Source of the DNA: BNXB01 sp031548005
GTDB taxonomy: Bacteria > Bacteroidota > Bacteroidia > Bacteroidales > Azobacteroidaceae
NCBI GenBank assembly: GCA_031548005.1
Contig: JAVBRK010000073.1
Coordinates: 8,963-72,962 of the forward strand
Direction: 5' to 3'
Length of the DNA stretch: 64,000 nucleotides
This document shows, in pieces, positions 18,949-27,904 of this stretch. The stretch's first letter is position 1, and every line of letters starts with the position of its first letter. The notes below the pieces were generated by a model. The model was given only the letters and a program-made list of their open reading frames with translations, had not been told where the DNA came from and did no database searches. The position numbers and the translations under genes are program-made.

Positions 18949-19608
18949 TTACTTTTTTGACTCCTGATACCTCCGGAGTCCTTCATTCCGGAGTTCACAT
19001 GCCGGACAATGCCCGCACCCATCGGCCACAACACCGTTATAACAGGTCAAGGTTTCATTCCTGATGATATCAAAAGCTCCCAATGCATCGGCTAAAGCCC
19101 AAACCCCCTTTTTATCAAGCCACATCAAAGGAGTGTGAATCACAAATTGTTCGTCCATAGCCAGGTTAATCGTTGCATTTGCAGAATGAATAAACGTATC
19201 CCGGCAATCAGGATAACCACTGTAATCCGCTTCCGAGACTCCTGTTACAATATTTCTAATATCATATGAACGGGCGACTACTGATGCGAAAGTCAGGAAC
19301 AGCAGATTACGTCCCGGAACAAATGTATTCGGGTAAGATCCGGCCGGTTTTTCCTGATCCATAACAATTTCCGGATTTGTCAGGGAATTATCGGCCAACC
19401 GGGCTATCACCGAAGCATCGACCACCTGAAACGGGACTTTTACATTTTGAGCGATACAACGGGCCACCTCCACCTCCTGGTGGTGGCGTTGTCCGTAACT
19501 GAAACAAAGCGTTCGTACAGACCGGAACCGGTCGAGCGCCCAATACAGGCAGGTAGTAGAATCCTGTCCTCCTGAAAAAAGGACAAGAGCAGCATCATTA
19601 TTTAACAT
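18949..19608 (-). CDS. queC: 7-cyano-7-deazaguanine synthase QueC
   Basis: QueC is an ATP-dependent enzyme that converts 7-carboxy-7-deazaguanine to preQ0. The 219-aa protein has the PP-loop LFSGGQDSTTCLYWA at the N-terminus and the C-terminal zinc site built from CYNGVVADGCGHCPACELR. It is the first gene of a two-gene operon with queF. A possible folded leader lies just upstream. Confidence 0.96.
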   Translation of the reverse strand: MLNNDAALVLFSGGQDSTTCLYWALDRFRSVRTLCFSYGQRHHQEVEVARCIAQNVKVPFQVVDASVIARLADNSLTNPEIVMDQEKPAGSYPNTFVPGRNLLFLTFASVVARSYDIRNIVTGVSEADYSGYPDCRDTFIHSANATINLAMDEQFVIHTPLMWLDKKGVWALADALGAFDIIRNETLTCYNGVVADGCGHCPACELRNEGLRRYQESKK

Positions 19609-19665
19609 ATTCTCTGTTTTTTACGTGGTTAATCCAAGTTACACGGAAGGAAAAAACCTTCATCT
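19609..19665 (-). promoter_or_regulatory. Possible folded leader of queC-queF
   Basis: Reading the minus strand, GAAGG-T6-CCTTC (19661-19646) can form a hairpin, followed by CGTG/CACG (19645-19642 with 19627-19624). Alternatively GUUUUUU (19657-19651) can pair with AAAAAAC (19622-19616), which sits 8 nt before the queC ATG. The two folds are mutually exclusive. The A-rich tail recalls class I preQ1 riboswitches, but the conserved core is not convincingly present. Confidence 0.25.
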
Positions 19666-19740
19666 GAAGCGACAAAAATAATCCAATATTTTCAGAACAA
19701 AAAATCTATGGTTAGTTAAAACAAATATTATCTTTATTTT

Positions 19741-19773
19741 TTTGATACTTTTCATCAAAAACTCTTAACTTTG
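19741..19773 (+). promoter_or_regulatory. Promoter of the deaminase-protease operon
   Basis: TTTG at 19741-19744 and TAACTTTG at 19766-19773 are separated by 21 nt. The ATG at 19794 follows 20 nt later. Confidence 0.75.
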
Positions 19774-19793
19774 CGCTCGCAAATTACAACATA

Positions 19794-20234
19794 ATGGATG
19801 GTAGCGCAGAGAGTAAACAATTGATACTGGACAAGCGTTATTTGCGCATGGCACGCATCTGGGCCGAAAATTCTTATTGTCAGCGCCGGAAAGTAGGAGC
19901 TCTGATAGTAAAAGATAAAATGATCATTTCAGATGGGTATAACGGAACCCCATCCGGCTTTGAAAATAATTGTGAAGACGAGAACAATGTGACAAAGCCT
20001 TATGTTTTACATGCTGAAGCCAACGCAATTACTAAAATCGCCTGTTCAAACAACAGCAGTAAAGACGCAACTCTGTATGTAACTGCGTCTCCCTGCATCG
20101 AATGTGCAAAACTGATCATTCAGGCAGGTATCAGAAGAATTGTATATTCCGAAAAGTATCGCCTTGACGAAGGAATTCAATTATTAAAGCGTGCAAACAT
20201 CGAAGTCGTGTTTGTCGAACTCGACAACGACTGA
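19794..20234 (+). CDS. dCMP deaminase family protein
   Basis: The 146-aa protein has the zinc cytidine-deaminase signature: the HAEAN motif (zinc His and catalytic Glu) and PCIECAK (two zinc Cys). The N-terminal part GYNGTPSGFENNCED is the form typical of dCMP deaminases (ComEB), which make dUMP for dTMP synthesis. Deoxycytidylate is therefore the likely substrate. It is 24 nt upstream of the protease gene, probably one operon. Confidence 0.9.
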   Translation: MDGSAESKQLILDKRYLRMARIWAENSYCQRRKVGALIVKDKMIISDGYNGTPSGFENNCEDENNVTKPYVLHAEANAITKIACSNNSSKDATLYVTASPCIECAKLIIQAGIRRIVYSEKYRLDEGIQLLKRANIEVVFVELDND

Positions 20235-20258
20235 TGAAAAAGTTAGTTAAAGAGAGAC

Positions 20259-21941
20259 ATGGCATCAAAAAAAACAATTTGGTGGGTTGTACTAACCATA
20301 CTGGCCACATTGATTATAGGGTTCATCCTGGGGAATTATTCTGCCAGCCATAAAACCTTAGGAAAAAGACTGTTTCTTTCCTCGGGAAACAAAATCAATG
20401 TGATCCTCGATATCGTAGAAGAAGAATATGTAGACTCGGTCGACATGAAAGAGATGGTAGAAGAAGCCATCCCAAAGCTGGTCGGAGAATTGGATCCCCA
20501 CTCATCTTATATCCCGGTAGAAATGTTGCAAAGCGTCAATGAAGAACTGGAAGGACATTTTGGAGGTGTCGGAATTTCTCTCGTGGAGCAAGATGATACG
20601 ATCATGATTGAAAGCGTTGTTCCCGGAGGGCCTTCAGAACAGGCTGGCATTGAAGCCGGCGACAGGCTTTTGAGCATTATGGACAAAACTTTCGTCGGAT
20701 CTGAAATCGATATCGACTCTGTTAAATATTTACTACGGGGACCTGTCGATTCCAAGGTCAAGATCGGCATCAAAAAAAAGGCTCTTGACCAGGTCACCAA
20801 CTACGAAATCATCCGGGGCGAAATTCCCGATCCCACGGTGCTGACCACATTTGAAATATCCAAAGGAATCGGGATGATCAAAATCCGCAAGTTTTCGCGC
20901 ACTACCTATAATGAATTTATCCAGGCAATGGCCGAATTGTCGAACGCCGGATGTAAATCGTTTATTCTGGATCTCCGTGATAATTCCGGAGGCTTTTTCG
21001 ATGTAGCAGTCAGCATGGCCAATGATTTCCTTCCCCAGGGAAAAATGATCGTTTATATCAAAGGACGGGCATATCCGACGAAAGAATCAATTGCCAACGG
21101 TACCGGATCATTTCAGGACTGCCAGTTGGTCGTGTTGATGGATGAGTCTTCGGCATCATCCAGTGAGGTTTTCGCCGGAGCGATTCAGGATAACGACCGG
21201 GGATTAATCATCGGTCGACGGTCATATGGGAAAGGGTTGGTACAAAAGCCGGTTAATTTATCCGACGGATCATCTCTCAGGTTAACCATAGCCCGGTATT
21301 ATACTCCTGCCGGACGCTGTATACAAAGAAACTACATTCTTGGAAAGACAAAAGATTATGAACAGGACTGGGTTGACCGGTTTTATCATGGAGAAGCATT
21401 TTCTCAGGATAGCATCAAACTCGACAAAAGCCTGAAATATTATACGGCTGCCGGACGAACCGTATACGGTGGAGGAGGTATTATGCCCGACATCTTCGTC
21501 CCGAGAGACACAGCCGGGTTAACCACCTATTATATGAATCTTGAGAGCCACTATATTTTTTACCGCTACGCTTTTAAATATGTAGATCAACGACGGGAAG
21601 AGTTGAAGAAATATAAAAACTACGAGAGCCTCTACTTTCATCTAAAAACCCAGCCCATTGTAGACGAAGTGGTTCTTTTCGCCAGTCAGCAAGGAGTAAA
21701 ACCCCGTGTAAACCTGATTGCTAAATCCAGGAAACTGATCGAGAACCGAGCCATTGCCTACATTGTAAGTAACGTGTTAGGAAGTGAATGGCTGTACCCG
21801 ATCGCCATGAAAGAAGATGCTGAAGTACAGAGAGCTATCGATGTACTGAAAAAGGGCGAGGCATACCCCGAAATGATCCGGGAGAGAGCCCGTGGCGAAC
21901 ACCTCTCCCCCCCTGCTCTATCGGATAATTCAAATCCGTAG
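20259..21941 (+). CDS. S41-family C-terminal processing peptidase (CtpA type)
   Basis: The 560-aa protein has an N-terminal membrane anchor (residues 5-27), a PDZ domain (about 85-175; GGVGISLVEQDD, GIEAGDRL) and the S41 protease core. The catalytic Ser is in DESSASSSEVFAG and the Lys in GRRSYGKGLVQ, giving a Ser-Lys dyad. It should act in the periplasm on C-termini of exported proteins. The C-terminal 150 residues form the extension common in Bacteroidetes members. Confidence 0.93.
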   Translation: MASKKTIWWVVLTILATLIIGFILGNYSASHKTLGKRLFLSSGNKINVILDIVEEEYVDSVDMKEMVEEAIPKLVGELDPHSSYIPVEMLQSVNEELEGHFGGVGISLVEQDDTIMIESVVPGGPSEQAGIEAGDRLLSIMDKTFVGSEIDIDSVKYLLRGPVDSKVKIGIKKKALDQVTNYEIIRGEIPDPTVLTTFEISKGIGMIKIRKFSRTTYNEFIQAMAELSNAGCKSFILDLRDNSGGFFDVAVSMANDFLPQGKMIVYIKGRAYPTKESIANGTGSFQDCQLVVLMDESSASSSEVFAGAIQDNDRGLIIGRRSYGKGLVQKPVNLSDGSSLRLTIARYYTPAGRCIQRNYILGKTKDYEQDWVDRFYHGEAFSQDSIKLDKSLKYYTAAGRTVYGGGGIMPDIFVPRDTAGLTTYYMNLESHYIFYRYAFKYVDQRREELKKYKNYESLYFHLKTQPIVDEVVLFASQQGVKPRVNLIAKSRKLIENRAIAYIVSNVLGSEWLYPIAMKEDAEVQRAIDVLKKGEAYPEMIRERARGEHLSPPALSDNSNP

Positions 21942-21948
21942 TTTCTAT

Positions 21949-22434
21949 TTAAGATTGCTTTGTCGCTATAGTCGGATAATTTCGCACCATCCGATCGTAG
22001 GCTATGTAGGTCGCAAATGATTGAATGATGGAATAATCCATTTTTTCGACATTAAAAATCGGGATAGTCATCAATGAAGCCAACGTAAATATAACGATGG
22101 ATATGAAATAAATGAGTATCAATAGAAACCGGATTTTTTTCTGATCTATTGACCGCTCCTGTATATTATTTCTATTTTTAAAAATAAAACGAGCGATAAA
22201 TAATCCTATTCTATCTCCCCATGTTGTCATAATAACCGCCGTAACAGAAGAAATAATGTAAACCACTGCCGGCAGGTTAAACTTAAACTTTCCGATTGTT
22301 TCCGGAATCAAAATACACAACAGGTAGGAAACAAGTATAATAAAAATGTAAACCAAAATAAATAACTGTAAGTTCGAAACAATCGTTTTTATTTCGACCA
22401 CCCCCCTTTTCAATCTATTGTTATTGAAGCCCAT
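21949..22434 (-). CDS. Small integral membrane protein, unknown
   Basis: The 161-aa protein shows three clear membrane helices (about residues 24-46, 56-76 and 103-125) and a possible fourth, with basic loops (FKNRNN, IDQKKIR) facing the cytoplasm. I do not recognise a family. It is convergent with the S41 peptidase gene, whose stop is only 7 nt away, and divergent from the nuo operon. Confidence 0.6.
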   Translation of the reverse strand: MGFNNNRLKRGVVEIKTIVSNLQLFILVYIFIILVSYLLCILIPETIGKFKFNLPAVVYIISSVTAVIMTTWGDRIGLFIARFIFKNRNNIQERSIDQKKIRFLLILIYFISIVIFTLASLMTIPIFNVEKMDYSIIQSFATYIAYDRMVRNYPTIATKQS

Positions 22435-22762
22435 CGTTTATTATTGCAAATAAGACTTTAGCGTACGTATTCGTTAGATTCATTGTTACAAATGTAGTGA
22501 TTTATTTGACAACAAACATATTTTCAGAGCGGATCAGTGTGGAAAGGATGAAAAATCAGAGTATGTTAAAATCTGATTTTATGTTAAAATTTATTTTAAG
22601 TTTTTTTCTTATTTTAACAAAACGAGGAATTTTTATCCCTGAAATCTTTGTTTGAAAAGTAAATTGTTCTTACTTTTGCGGGCAAAAGAGAGAAAATAAG
22701 TCTACCGACACAAAAAACTCTCTGAATTTGTATAATTTTCATAACAAAAAGATAGCGCTCTT
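22435..22762 (+). promoter_or_regulatory. nuo operon upstream region with promoter and direct repeats
   Basis: This 328-nt gap holds TTTG at 22647-22650 and TACTTTTG at 22671-22678 (20-nt spacer), a good promoter 84 nt before nuoA. Upstream, TATGTTAAAAT occurs twice (22562-22572 and 22580-22590, 18 nt start to start), and its reverse-type copy ATTTTAAC is at 22611-22618, about 30 nt before the -33 element. These look like binding sites for a regulator of complex I, which I cannot name. Confidence 0.55.
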
Positions 22763-23116
22763 ATGAGTAATTCTGCTTTATTTCTGGTTGTACTCATCAC
22801 AGCCGTGTTTATGGTTGCGGCTGCTTTGCTGATTGCAAGATGGCTGGCGCCGACTTCCAGCAACCCCCATAAGGGAGATCCGTATGAATGCGGTATTCCT
22901 ACCCGCGGTACTTCATGGATTCAATTCAGAGTGGGTTACTACCTTTTTGCCATTTTGTATCTGGTATTCGATGTAGAAACCGTCCTGCTCTTTCCCTGGG
23001 CTGTCACGATGAAAGACCTGGGAACCCAAGGGCTGGTTTGTATATCGTTCTTTTTAGTTATATTGGCTCTGGGCCTTGCTTACGCCTGGAAGAAAGGAGC
23101 TTTGAAATGGAAGTAA
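22763..23116 (+). CDS. nuoA: NADH-quinone oxidoreductase-type subunit A
   Basis: NuoA is a three-helix membrane subunit at the junction of the arms of complex I. The 117-aa protein has the conserved loop PYECGIP (the quinone-tunnel Cys loop) and FRVGYYLFAILYLVFDVETV. It starts the nuo operon and overlaps nuoB by 10 nt. Confidence 0.96.
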   Translation: MSNSALFLVVLITAVFMVAAALLIARWLAPTSSNPHKGDPYECGIPTRGTSWIQFRVGYYLFAILYLVFDVETVLLFPWAVTMKDLGTQGLVCISFFLVILALGLAYAWKKGALKWK

Positions 23117-23739
23117 AAGATATTTACATCAAAAACATGAAATACGAGGATTTCAAGGAAAATGAATACCTCGAAGAATATGTTAAAGAATTACGCGACA
23201 ACGGTGTTAATATATTTATCAGCAAAATCGACGACATCATTAATTGGGGACGCTCCAATTCGGTATGGCCGTTGACATTTGCGACCAGTTGCTGTGGGAT
23301 CGAGTTCATGTGTCTCGGAGCCGCCCGTTACGACTTCTCCCGGTTCGGATGGGAAGTCACCCGTAATAGTCCGCGTCAGGCAGACGTTGTGTTTGTGTGC
23401 GGCACAATCGTACATAAAATGGCTCCGGTACTGAAACGACTCTACGACCAGATGGCCGAACCGAAATATGTTATGGCTTTCGGAAGTTGTGCTATCGGAG
23501 GAGGTCCTTTCAAGAGTTCATATCATACGGTGATGGGTGTAGACCAGGTGATTCCGGTAGATGTTTACATTCCCGGATGCCCACCACGCCCGGATGCCAT
23601 GATTTACGGCATGATGCAGTTGGCAAGAAAAATTAAAATGCAGGAATTCTTCCGCCTGCCTTCCCAGCCAGATATGAAACCCTATCAGCAGCAAGAACAA
23701 AAAGCATTAAAAGAGGAGGCTACAGATGGAGCAAACTAA
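23107..23739 (+). CDS. nuoB: Complex I subunit NuoB (N2 cluster)
   Basis: NuoB carries the terminal [4Fe-4S] cluster N2 that passes electrons to quinone. I start it at the ATG at 23107 (MEVKDIYIKNMKY, 210 aa), in line with the family; a longer in-frame opening at 22888 lies inside nuoA. The ligands are CC in ATSCCGIEFM, Cys in FGSCAIGGG and Cys in PGCPPRPDA. It overlaps nuoC-D by 14 nt. Confidence 0.96.
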   Translation: MEVKDIYIKNMKYEDFKENEYLEEYVKELRDNGVNIFISKIDDIINWGRSNSVWPLTFATSCCGIEFMCLGAARYDFSRFGWEVTRNSPRQADVVFVCGTIVHKMAPVLKRLYDQMAEPKYVMAFGSCAIGGGPFKSSYHTVMGVDQVIPVDVYIPGCPPRPDAMIYGMMQLARKIKMQEFFRLPSQPDMKPYQQQEQKALKEEATDGAN

Positions 23740-25354
23740 GCAAAAACTCTCTACCCTGAGTTATGTGGCAGTAGAGGAAAATGGAAAAACCCTGAATGTA
23801 ACCGTTCCGAAAGAAAACCTATACGAAACTGCGGTATTCCTTCAAAAAAACTGTGGATGTAATTTTCTGATAGACATTATCGGAATGGACTATGGAGACA
23901 GTCTGGGAACCATCTGCAACCTTTCGAACACAGAAAAGCCGGAACTGATAATTGCTCTGAAAACATCGACTGATGACCGTCAGAATCCACTGATCGAATC
24001 AATCCATGACTTATGGGACTCGGCTGGTTTGTATGAACGCGAAGTGTATGATTTTCTCGGGATCCGTTTCATCAATCATCCCGATATGCGCCGGTTATTC
24101 CTGCGTCAGGACTGGAAAGGGCATCCGTTACGCAAAGATTACGATGCCAATCCGGAATTAAATCCGGTACCATTGGAAAACGAACGGATCGAAGACATGG
24201 AAGCCGTTCCGTCTGTTACCCTGAAAATGGGACAGCCGGTAGAAACTATCAGCAAACTATTTGAAGACGACGAATACATTGTTAACTTCGGCCCCCAACA
24301 CCCGGCTACCCACGGTGTACTCCACCTCCGGGTCTCTCTCGAAGGGGAAGTCGTTAAAAAAATCGACCCGAACTTCGGGTACATCCACCGGGGCATTGAG
24401 AAAATGAGTGAAGCCTATACCTATCCTCAGATCCTCCACCTTACCGACCGTCTGGATTATCTCTCCGGAACCATCAACCGCCATGCTGTTTGCCTGTGCT
24501 GCGAAAAAGCCCTCGAACTGGAAGTTCCTGAAAGAGCCCATTATATCCGGACCATTTTCGATGAATTAACGCGAATTGCATCCCACTTATTGGGTTGGGG
24601 CTGTATGGCCATGGACATGGGTTCGATCACGGCTTTTGTGTATGGTATGCGCGACCGGGAAAAAATCATGGACATTTTCGAAGAAACTGCCGGAGGCCGC
24701 CTGATGGCCAACTACAGTGTGGTCGGAGGTGTTGCCCAGGATATCCATCCGAATTTCCAACGAAAAGTGAAAGAACTCATCCCGTATATCCGCAAAATGC
24801 TCAAGGAACATCACATGCTGTTTACCGGAAACCCGATTGCCCGGGGCCGGATGGAAGGCGTTGGATACCTGAGCCGGGAACAAGCGATTTCTTTAGGAGC
24901 CACAGGTCCCGTTGGCCGGGCATCCGGATGGAGCAACGATATCCGGAAAATAGAGCCTTATGCGGCTTACGGAAAGGTCGAATTCAAAGAAATGCTGCGT
25001 AAAGAAGGTATGACTTTCGATCGTTATATTATTCGACTGGATGAAATCGAAGAATCGCTGAAAATCATCGAACAACTGATAGACAACATACCGGAAGGTC
25101 CTTTTGCTGCTAAAGCAAAGGCAATTATCCGCCTTCCTGAAGGAGAATTTTTTCAACGTGTGGAGAATGCACGTGGAGAATTCGATGTGTACATCCATAG
25201 TAAAGGAGATAAATCACCCTATCGTATTAAATTCCGTTCACCATGTCTAACATTAGTCAACTCACTGATTCCTACAACCATAGGATCAAAAGTGGCTGAC
25301 TTGATTATGATTGGGGCATCGTTGGACTATGTAGTACCGTGTATTGACCGATAA
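23726..25354 (+). CDS. nuoCD: Fused complex I subunit NuoC-NuoD
   Basis: The 542-aa protein joins NuoC (residues 1-140; YDFLGIRFINHPDMRRL) and NuoD (about 185-542; FGPQHPATHGVLH). The NuoD half holds the quinone pocket His and the HRGIEKMSE and RGRMEGVGYLS motifs, but no NiFe-binding Cys, as expected for complex I rather than hydrogenase. Fusion of C and D is usual in Bacteroidetes and enterobacteria. It is followed by a 63-nt gap with a repeat-like sequence. Confidence 0.95.
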   Translation: MEQTKQKLSTLSYVAVEENGKTLNVTVPKENLYETAVFLQKNCGCNFLIDIIGMDYGDSLGTICNLSNTEKPELIIALKTSTDDRQNPLIESIHDLWDSAGLYEREVYDFLGIRFINHPDMRRLFLRQDWKGHPLRKDYDANPELNPVPLENERIEDMEAVPSVTLKMGQPVETISKLFEDDEYIVNFGPQHPATHGVLHLRVSLEGEVVKKIDPNFGYIHRGIEKMSEAYTYPQILHLTDRLDYLSGTINRHAVCLCCEKALELEVPERAHYIRTIFDELTRIASHLLGWGCMAMDMGSITAFVYGMRDREKIMDIFEETAGGRLMANYSVVGGVAQDIHPNFQRKVKELIPYIRKMLKEHHMLFTGNPIARGRMEGVGYLSREQAISLGATGPVGRASGWSNDIRKIEPYAAYGKVEFKEMLRKEGMTFDRYIIRLDEIEESLKIIEQLIDNIPEGPFAAKAKAIIRLPEGEFFQRVENARGEFDVYIHSKGDKSPYRIKFRSPCLTLVNSLIPTTIGSKVADLIMIGASLDYVVPCIDR

Positions 25355-25417
25355 TTAGTAATTAATAATGAATGACGAATAAGTCGGATCTATTCTTCAT
25401 TTTCCATTTATAGCCAT
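25355..25417. repeat. Short repeat-like spacer between nuoCD and nuoH (copy 1)
   Basis: The spacer contains ATTAATAATGAATGACGAA near 25371-25389, then TATTCTTCATT. The left part recurs at 27824-27842 with one change (ATTAATAATGAATGATGAA). The AATGAA and TTCATT parts are inverted, so the spacer can fold weakly. It may be an mRNA-processing or stability element within the operon. Confidence 0.5.
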
Positions 25418-26479
25418 ATGTTTGACTTTAGTGTTGTTACCAATTGGATAGACCAGTTTCTCCACTCGTGCATGAGCGAAAGCTGGGCGTTATTCGTTGA
25501 ATTTGTACTTGTAGGCGTTGCGATACTGACTGTTTACGCGGTACTTGCACTGTTACTGATCTATATAGAACGGAAAGTCTGCGCTTTCTTCCAGTGCCGT
25601 ATAGGCCCTAACCGGGTCGGTCCCTGGGGGTTGATCCAAAGTGTCGCCGATATGGTGAAAATTCTGCTGAAAGAGTTGATCAAGATCGACCGCGCCGATC
25701 CGTTACTATTCCGGATTGCGTCTTTCTTAGTGATCATCGCTTCTATCTGCACATTCGGCGCACTACCATTCGATCCCGCCCTGCATGCCATCGACTTTAA
25801 CATTGGCGTATTCTATTTGTTGGCTGTATCTTCATTGGGAGTTGTAGGAATTCTGCTTGCCGGTTGGGCCAGTAATAACAAATATACAATGATCGGCGCT
25901 ATGCGAAGCGGGGCGCAACTGATCAGTTATGAACTTTCGTGCGGCCTTTCGCTGATGACAATCGTGATCCTCTCGGGAAGCATGCAGTTATCGGAAATCG
26001 TTGCCCAACAATCGGAAATGTGGTTTATTTTCAAGGGGCACATTCCGGCGCTTATCGCTTTTATCATCTATCTGATTGCCAGTCACGCTGAGACAAACCG
26101 TGGACCGTTCGACCTTCCGGAAGCTGAATCAGAGCTTACAGCAGGGTATCACACCGAATATTCCGGTATCCAGTTCGGATTTTTTTACTTAGCCGAATAC
26201 CTGAATATGTTCATCGTGGCTGCGATTGCCGCTACCATGTTTCTAGGAGGATGGATGCCATTACATATCCCGGGTTGGGAAGGATTCAATCAGGTAATGA
26301 ATTATATTCCTCCATTTGTATGGTTCTTCGGAAAAACCTTTTTCTGTGTGTTTCTGGCATTGTGGATTCGTTGGACATTCCCTCGTCTGCGTGTCGACCA
26401 ACTACTGAACCTTGAATGGAAAATTCTGATGCCATTGTGTCTGGTAAACATTCTGTTGATGGCATTGTGTGTAATTTAA
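25418..26479 (+). CDS. nuoH: Complex I subunit NuoH
   Basis: NuoH is the eight-helix subunit that forms the quinone tunnel entrance. The 353-aa protein has the conserved ERKVCAFFQCRIGPNRVGPWG loop and the SHAETNRGPFDLPEAESELTAGYHTEYSG-type carboxylate-rich loop, seen here as RGPFDLPEAESEL. Its length is normal for the family. Confidence 0.95.
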   Translation: MFDFSVVTNWIDQFLHSCMSESWALFVEFVLVGVAILTVYAVLALLLIYIERKVCAFFQCRIGPNRVGPWGLIQSVADMVKILLKELIKIDRADPLLFRIASFLVIIASICTFGALPFDPALHAIDFNIGVFYLLAVSSLGVVGILLAGWASNNKYTMIGAMRSGAQLISYELSCGLSLMTIVILSGSMQLSEIVAQQSEMWFIFKGHIPALIAFIIYLIASHAETNRGPFDLPEAESELTAGYHTEYSGIQFGFFYLAEYLNMFIVAAIAATMFLGGWMPLHIPGWEGFNQVMNYIPPFVWFFGKTFFCVFLALWIRWTFPRLRVDQLLNLEWKILMPLCLVNILLMALCVI

Positions 26480-26499
26480 CGCTAATCTGAAGAACGAAT

Positions 26500-26982
26500 A
26501 TGAATTACATCAAAAATATATTGGTTGGAATTTACCGCCTGATGCAGGGGATGTATATCACCATGCTGAACTTTGTCCGTCCGAAAGTAACGGAACAATA
26601 TCCCGAAAACAGGGGAAAAGTATTCCCTCATGAGCGTATGCGAGGACAACTGATTATGCCGCATAACGAAAACAACCAGCATAAATGTACGGCTTGTATG
26701 ATCTGTATGTCGAACTGTCCGAATGGGACCATCCAGATCTCTTCAAAGAAAGAAATCGATGAAGAAACCGGAAAAGAAAAGAAAGTGCTCGACCGGTATC
26801 TGTATGATCTCGGAAGTTGTACGTTTTGTGCGCTTTGTACCATGACCTGTCCGCAAGATGCGATCGAGTGGTCGACCAACTTCGAGCATGCCATGTATAC
26901 CCGGTCCAAACTGACACAACAACTAAACAGGGAAGGATCGTCATTGATGAAAAAAGAGAAAAAAGTAACAACAGAAGAATAA
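26500..26982 (+). CDS. nuoI: Complex I iron-sulfur subunit NuoI
   Basis: NuoI carries clusters N6a and N6b in two ferredoxin-type motifs. Both are intact: CTACMICMSNCPNG and CTFCALCTMTCPQD. The 160-aa length is normal. With NuoE, F and G absent from this operon, NuoI is probably the subunit that receives electrons from an outside donor such as ferredoxin or flavodoxin; this is inference from reduced complexes of other bacteria. Confidence 0.95.
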   Translation: MNYIKNILVGIYRLMQGMYITMLNFVRPKVTEQYPENRGKVFPHERMRGQLIMPHNENNQHKCTACMICMSNCPNGTIQISSKKEIDEETGKEKKVLDRYLYDLGSCTFCALCTMTCPQDAIEWSTNFEHAMYTRSKLTQQLNREGSSLMKKEKKVTTEE

Positions 26983-26989
26983 AAGCAAT

Positions 26990-27514
26990 ATGGGAGAAAC
27001 AGCTAATTTAATTATTTTCGGTTGCCTTGCAGCATTCATACTGGCCATGTCACTCCTGGCAGTGACTTCCAAAAGAATATTACGTGCAGCAACCTATTTG
27101 CTATTCGTGTTGATCGGAACCGCCGGTTTGTATCTTTTGTTAAACTACCATTTCCTGGCAGCCGTACAGATCTCAGTATATGCCGGAGGGATTGTCGTCC
27201 TGTTTATTTTCGCCATCTTCCTGACCAGCAATAAGGGGGATATGATTGAAGATCACAATAAAAAGAAAATCCTGTACGGTATTGTCGCATCTGTGGCAGG
27301 AGCCGCTTTTACCGGATTTATCCTGTTAAAAAACAAGTTTATCGACTATTCTGCCAACCCGACTATTACCGGTGATCAGGAAATCAATATGAAAGTTATT
27401 GGCCGGGCGCTTATGGGAACTGAAAAATACCAATATATATTACCGTTCGAGATTCTGAGTGTGTTATTACTCGCCTGTATCATCGGAGGAATATTGATCG
27501 CTCGTAAAAGATAA
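26990..27514 (+). CDS. nuoJ: Complex I subunit NuoJ
   Basis: The 174-aa protein has five membrane helices. The conserved NuoJ segment is AAVQISVYAGGIVVLFIFAIFLT, which contains the pi-bulge helix region (VYAGGIVVLF). It lies between nuoI and nuoK with gaps of 7 and 6 nt. Confidence 0.93.
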   Translation: MGETANLIIFGCLAAFILAMSLLAVTSKRILRAATYLLFVLIGTAGLYLLLNYHFLAAVQISVYAGGIVVLFIFAIFLTSNKGDMIEDHNKKKILYGIVASVAGAAFTGFILLKNKFIDYSANPTITGDQEINMKVIGRALMGTEKYQYILPFEILSVLLLACIIGGILIARKR

Positions 27515-27520
27515 GGAATT

Positions 27521-27829
27521 ATGATAAAAATGGAATATTATCTGATTGTCAGCACCCTGATGTTTTTCATCGGGATCTACGGATTCATCGCAAGGAAAAA
27601 CATGCTGGCCATCCTGATTTCACTGGAACTGGTATTGAATGCCGTAGAAATCAATTTTGCCGTTTTCAACCGGTATTTGTTTCCGGGTAGTTTGGAAGGA
27701 ATGTTCTTTACCCTGTTCGGAATTGCTATTACCGCCGCCGAAACGGCCGTTGCCATTGCAATCATTATCAATGTTTACCGGAACATCGGAAACATCAATG
27801 TCAGGAATATCAATAAAATGAAAAATTAA
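27521..27829 (+). CDS. nuoK: Complex I subunit NuoK
   Basis: The 102-aa, three-helix antiporter-related subunit carries the conserved Glu residues in ILISLELVLNAVEINF and in ITAAETAVAIAI, both essential for proton transfer in known complexes. A second in-frame Met (MEYYLIV) at residue 4 could also be the start. Confidence 0.94.
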   Translation: MIKMEYYLIVSTLMFFIGIYGFIARKNMLAILISLELVLNAVEINFAVFNRYLFPGSLEGMFFTLFGIAITAAETAVAIAIIINVYRNIGNINVRNINKMKN

Positions 27830-27904
27830 TAATGAATGATGAACAATGAAGGTAAGCCAACTCTTATTCTTCATTCTTCATTTCTCGTTCTTCATTAAAG
27901 TATT
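27824..27904. repeat. Short repeat-like spacer between nuoK and nuoL (copy 2)
   Basis: ATTAATAATGAATGATGAA at the end of nuoK matches the spacer before nuoH at 18 of 19 bases. It is followed by AACAATGAAGG and then the inverted partner TTATTCTTCATTCTTCATT, so this copy can form a longer imperfect hairpin. It starts over the nuoK stop codon. Confidence 0.5.

Noticed and set aside
19609..19665. Canonical class I preQ1 riboswitch before queC
   Set aside because: The A-rich tail is present but the conserved loop and pairing that define the class are not convincingly matched.
22888..23106. Longer N-terminus for NuoB
   Set aside because: The extra 73 codons lie inside nuoA in another frame and do not resemble any NuoB; the family start MEVKDIY at 23107 fits.
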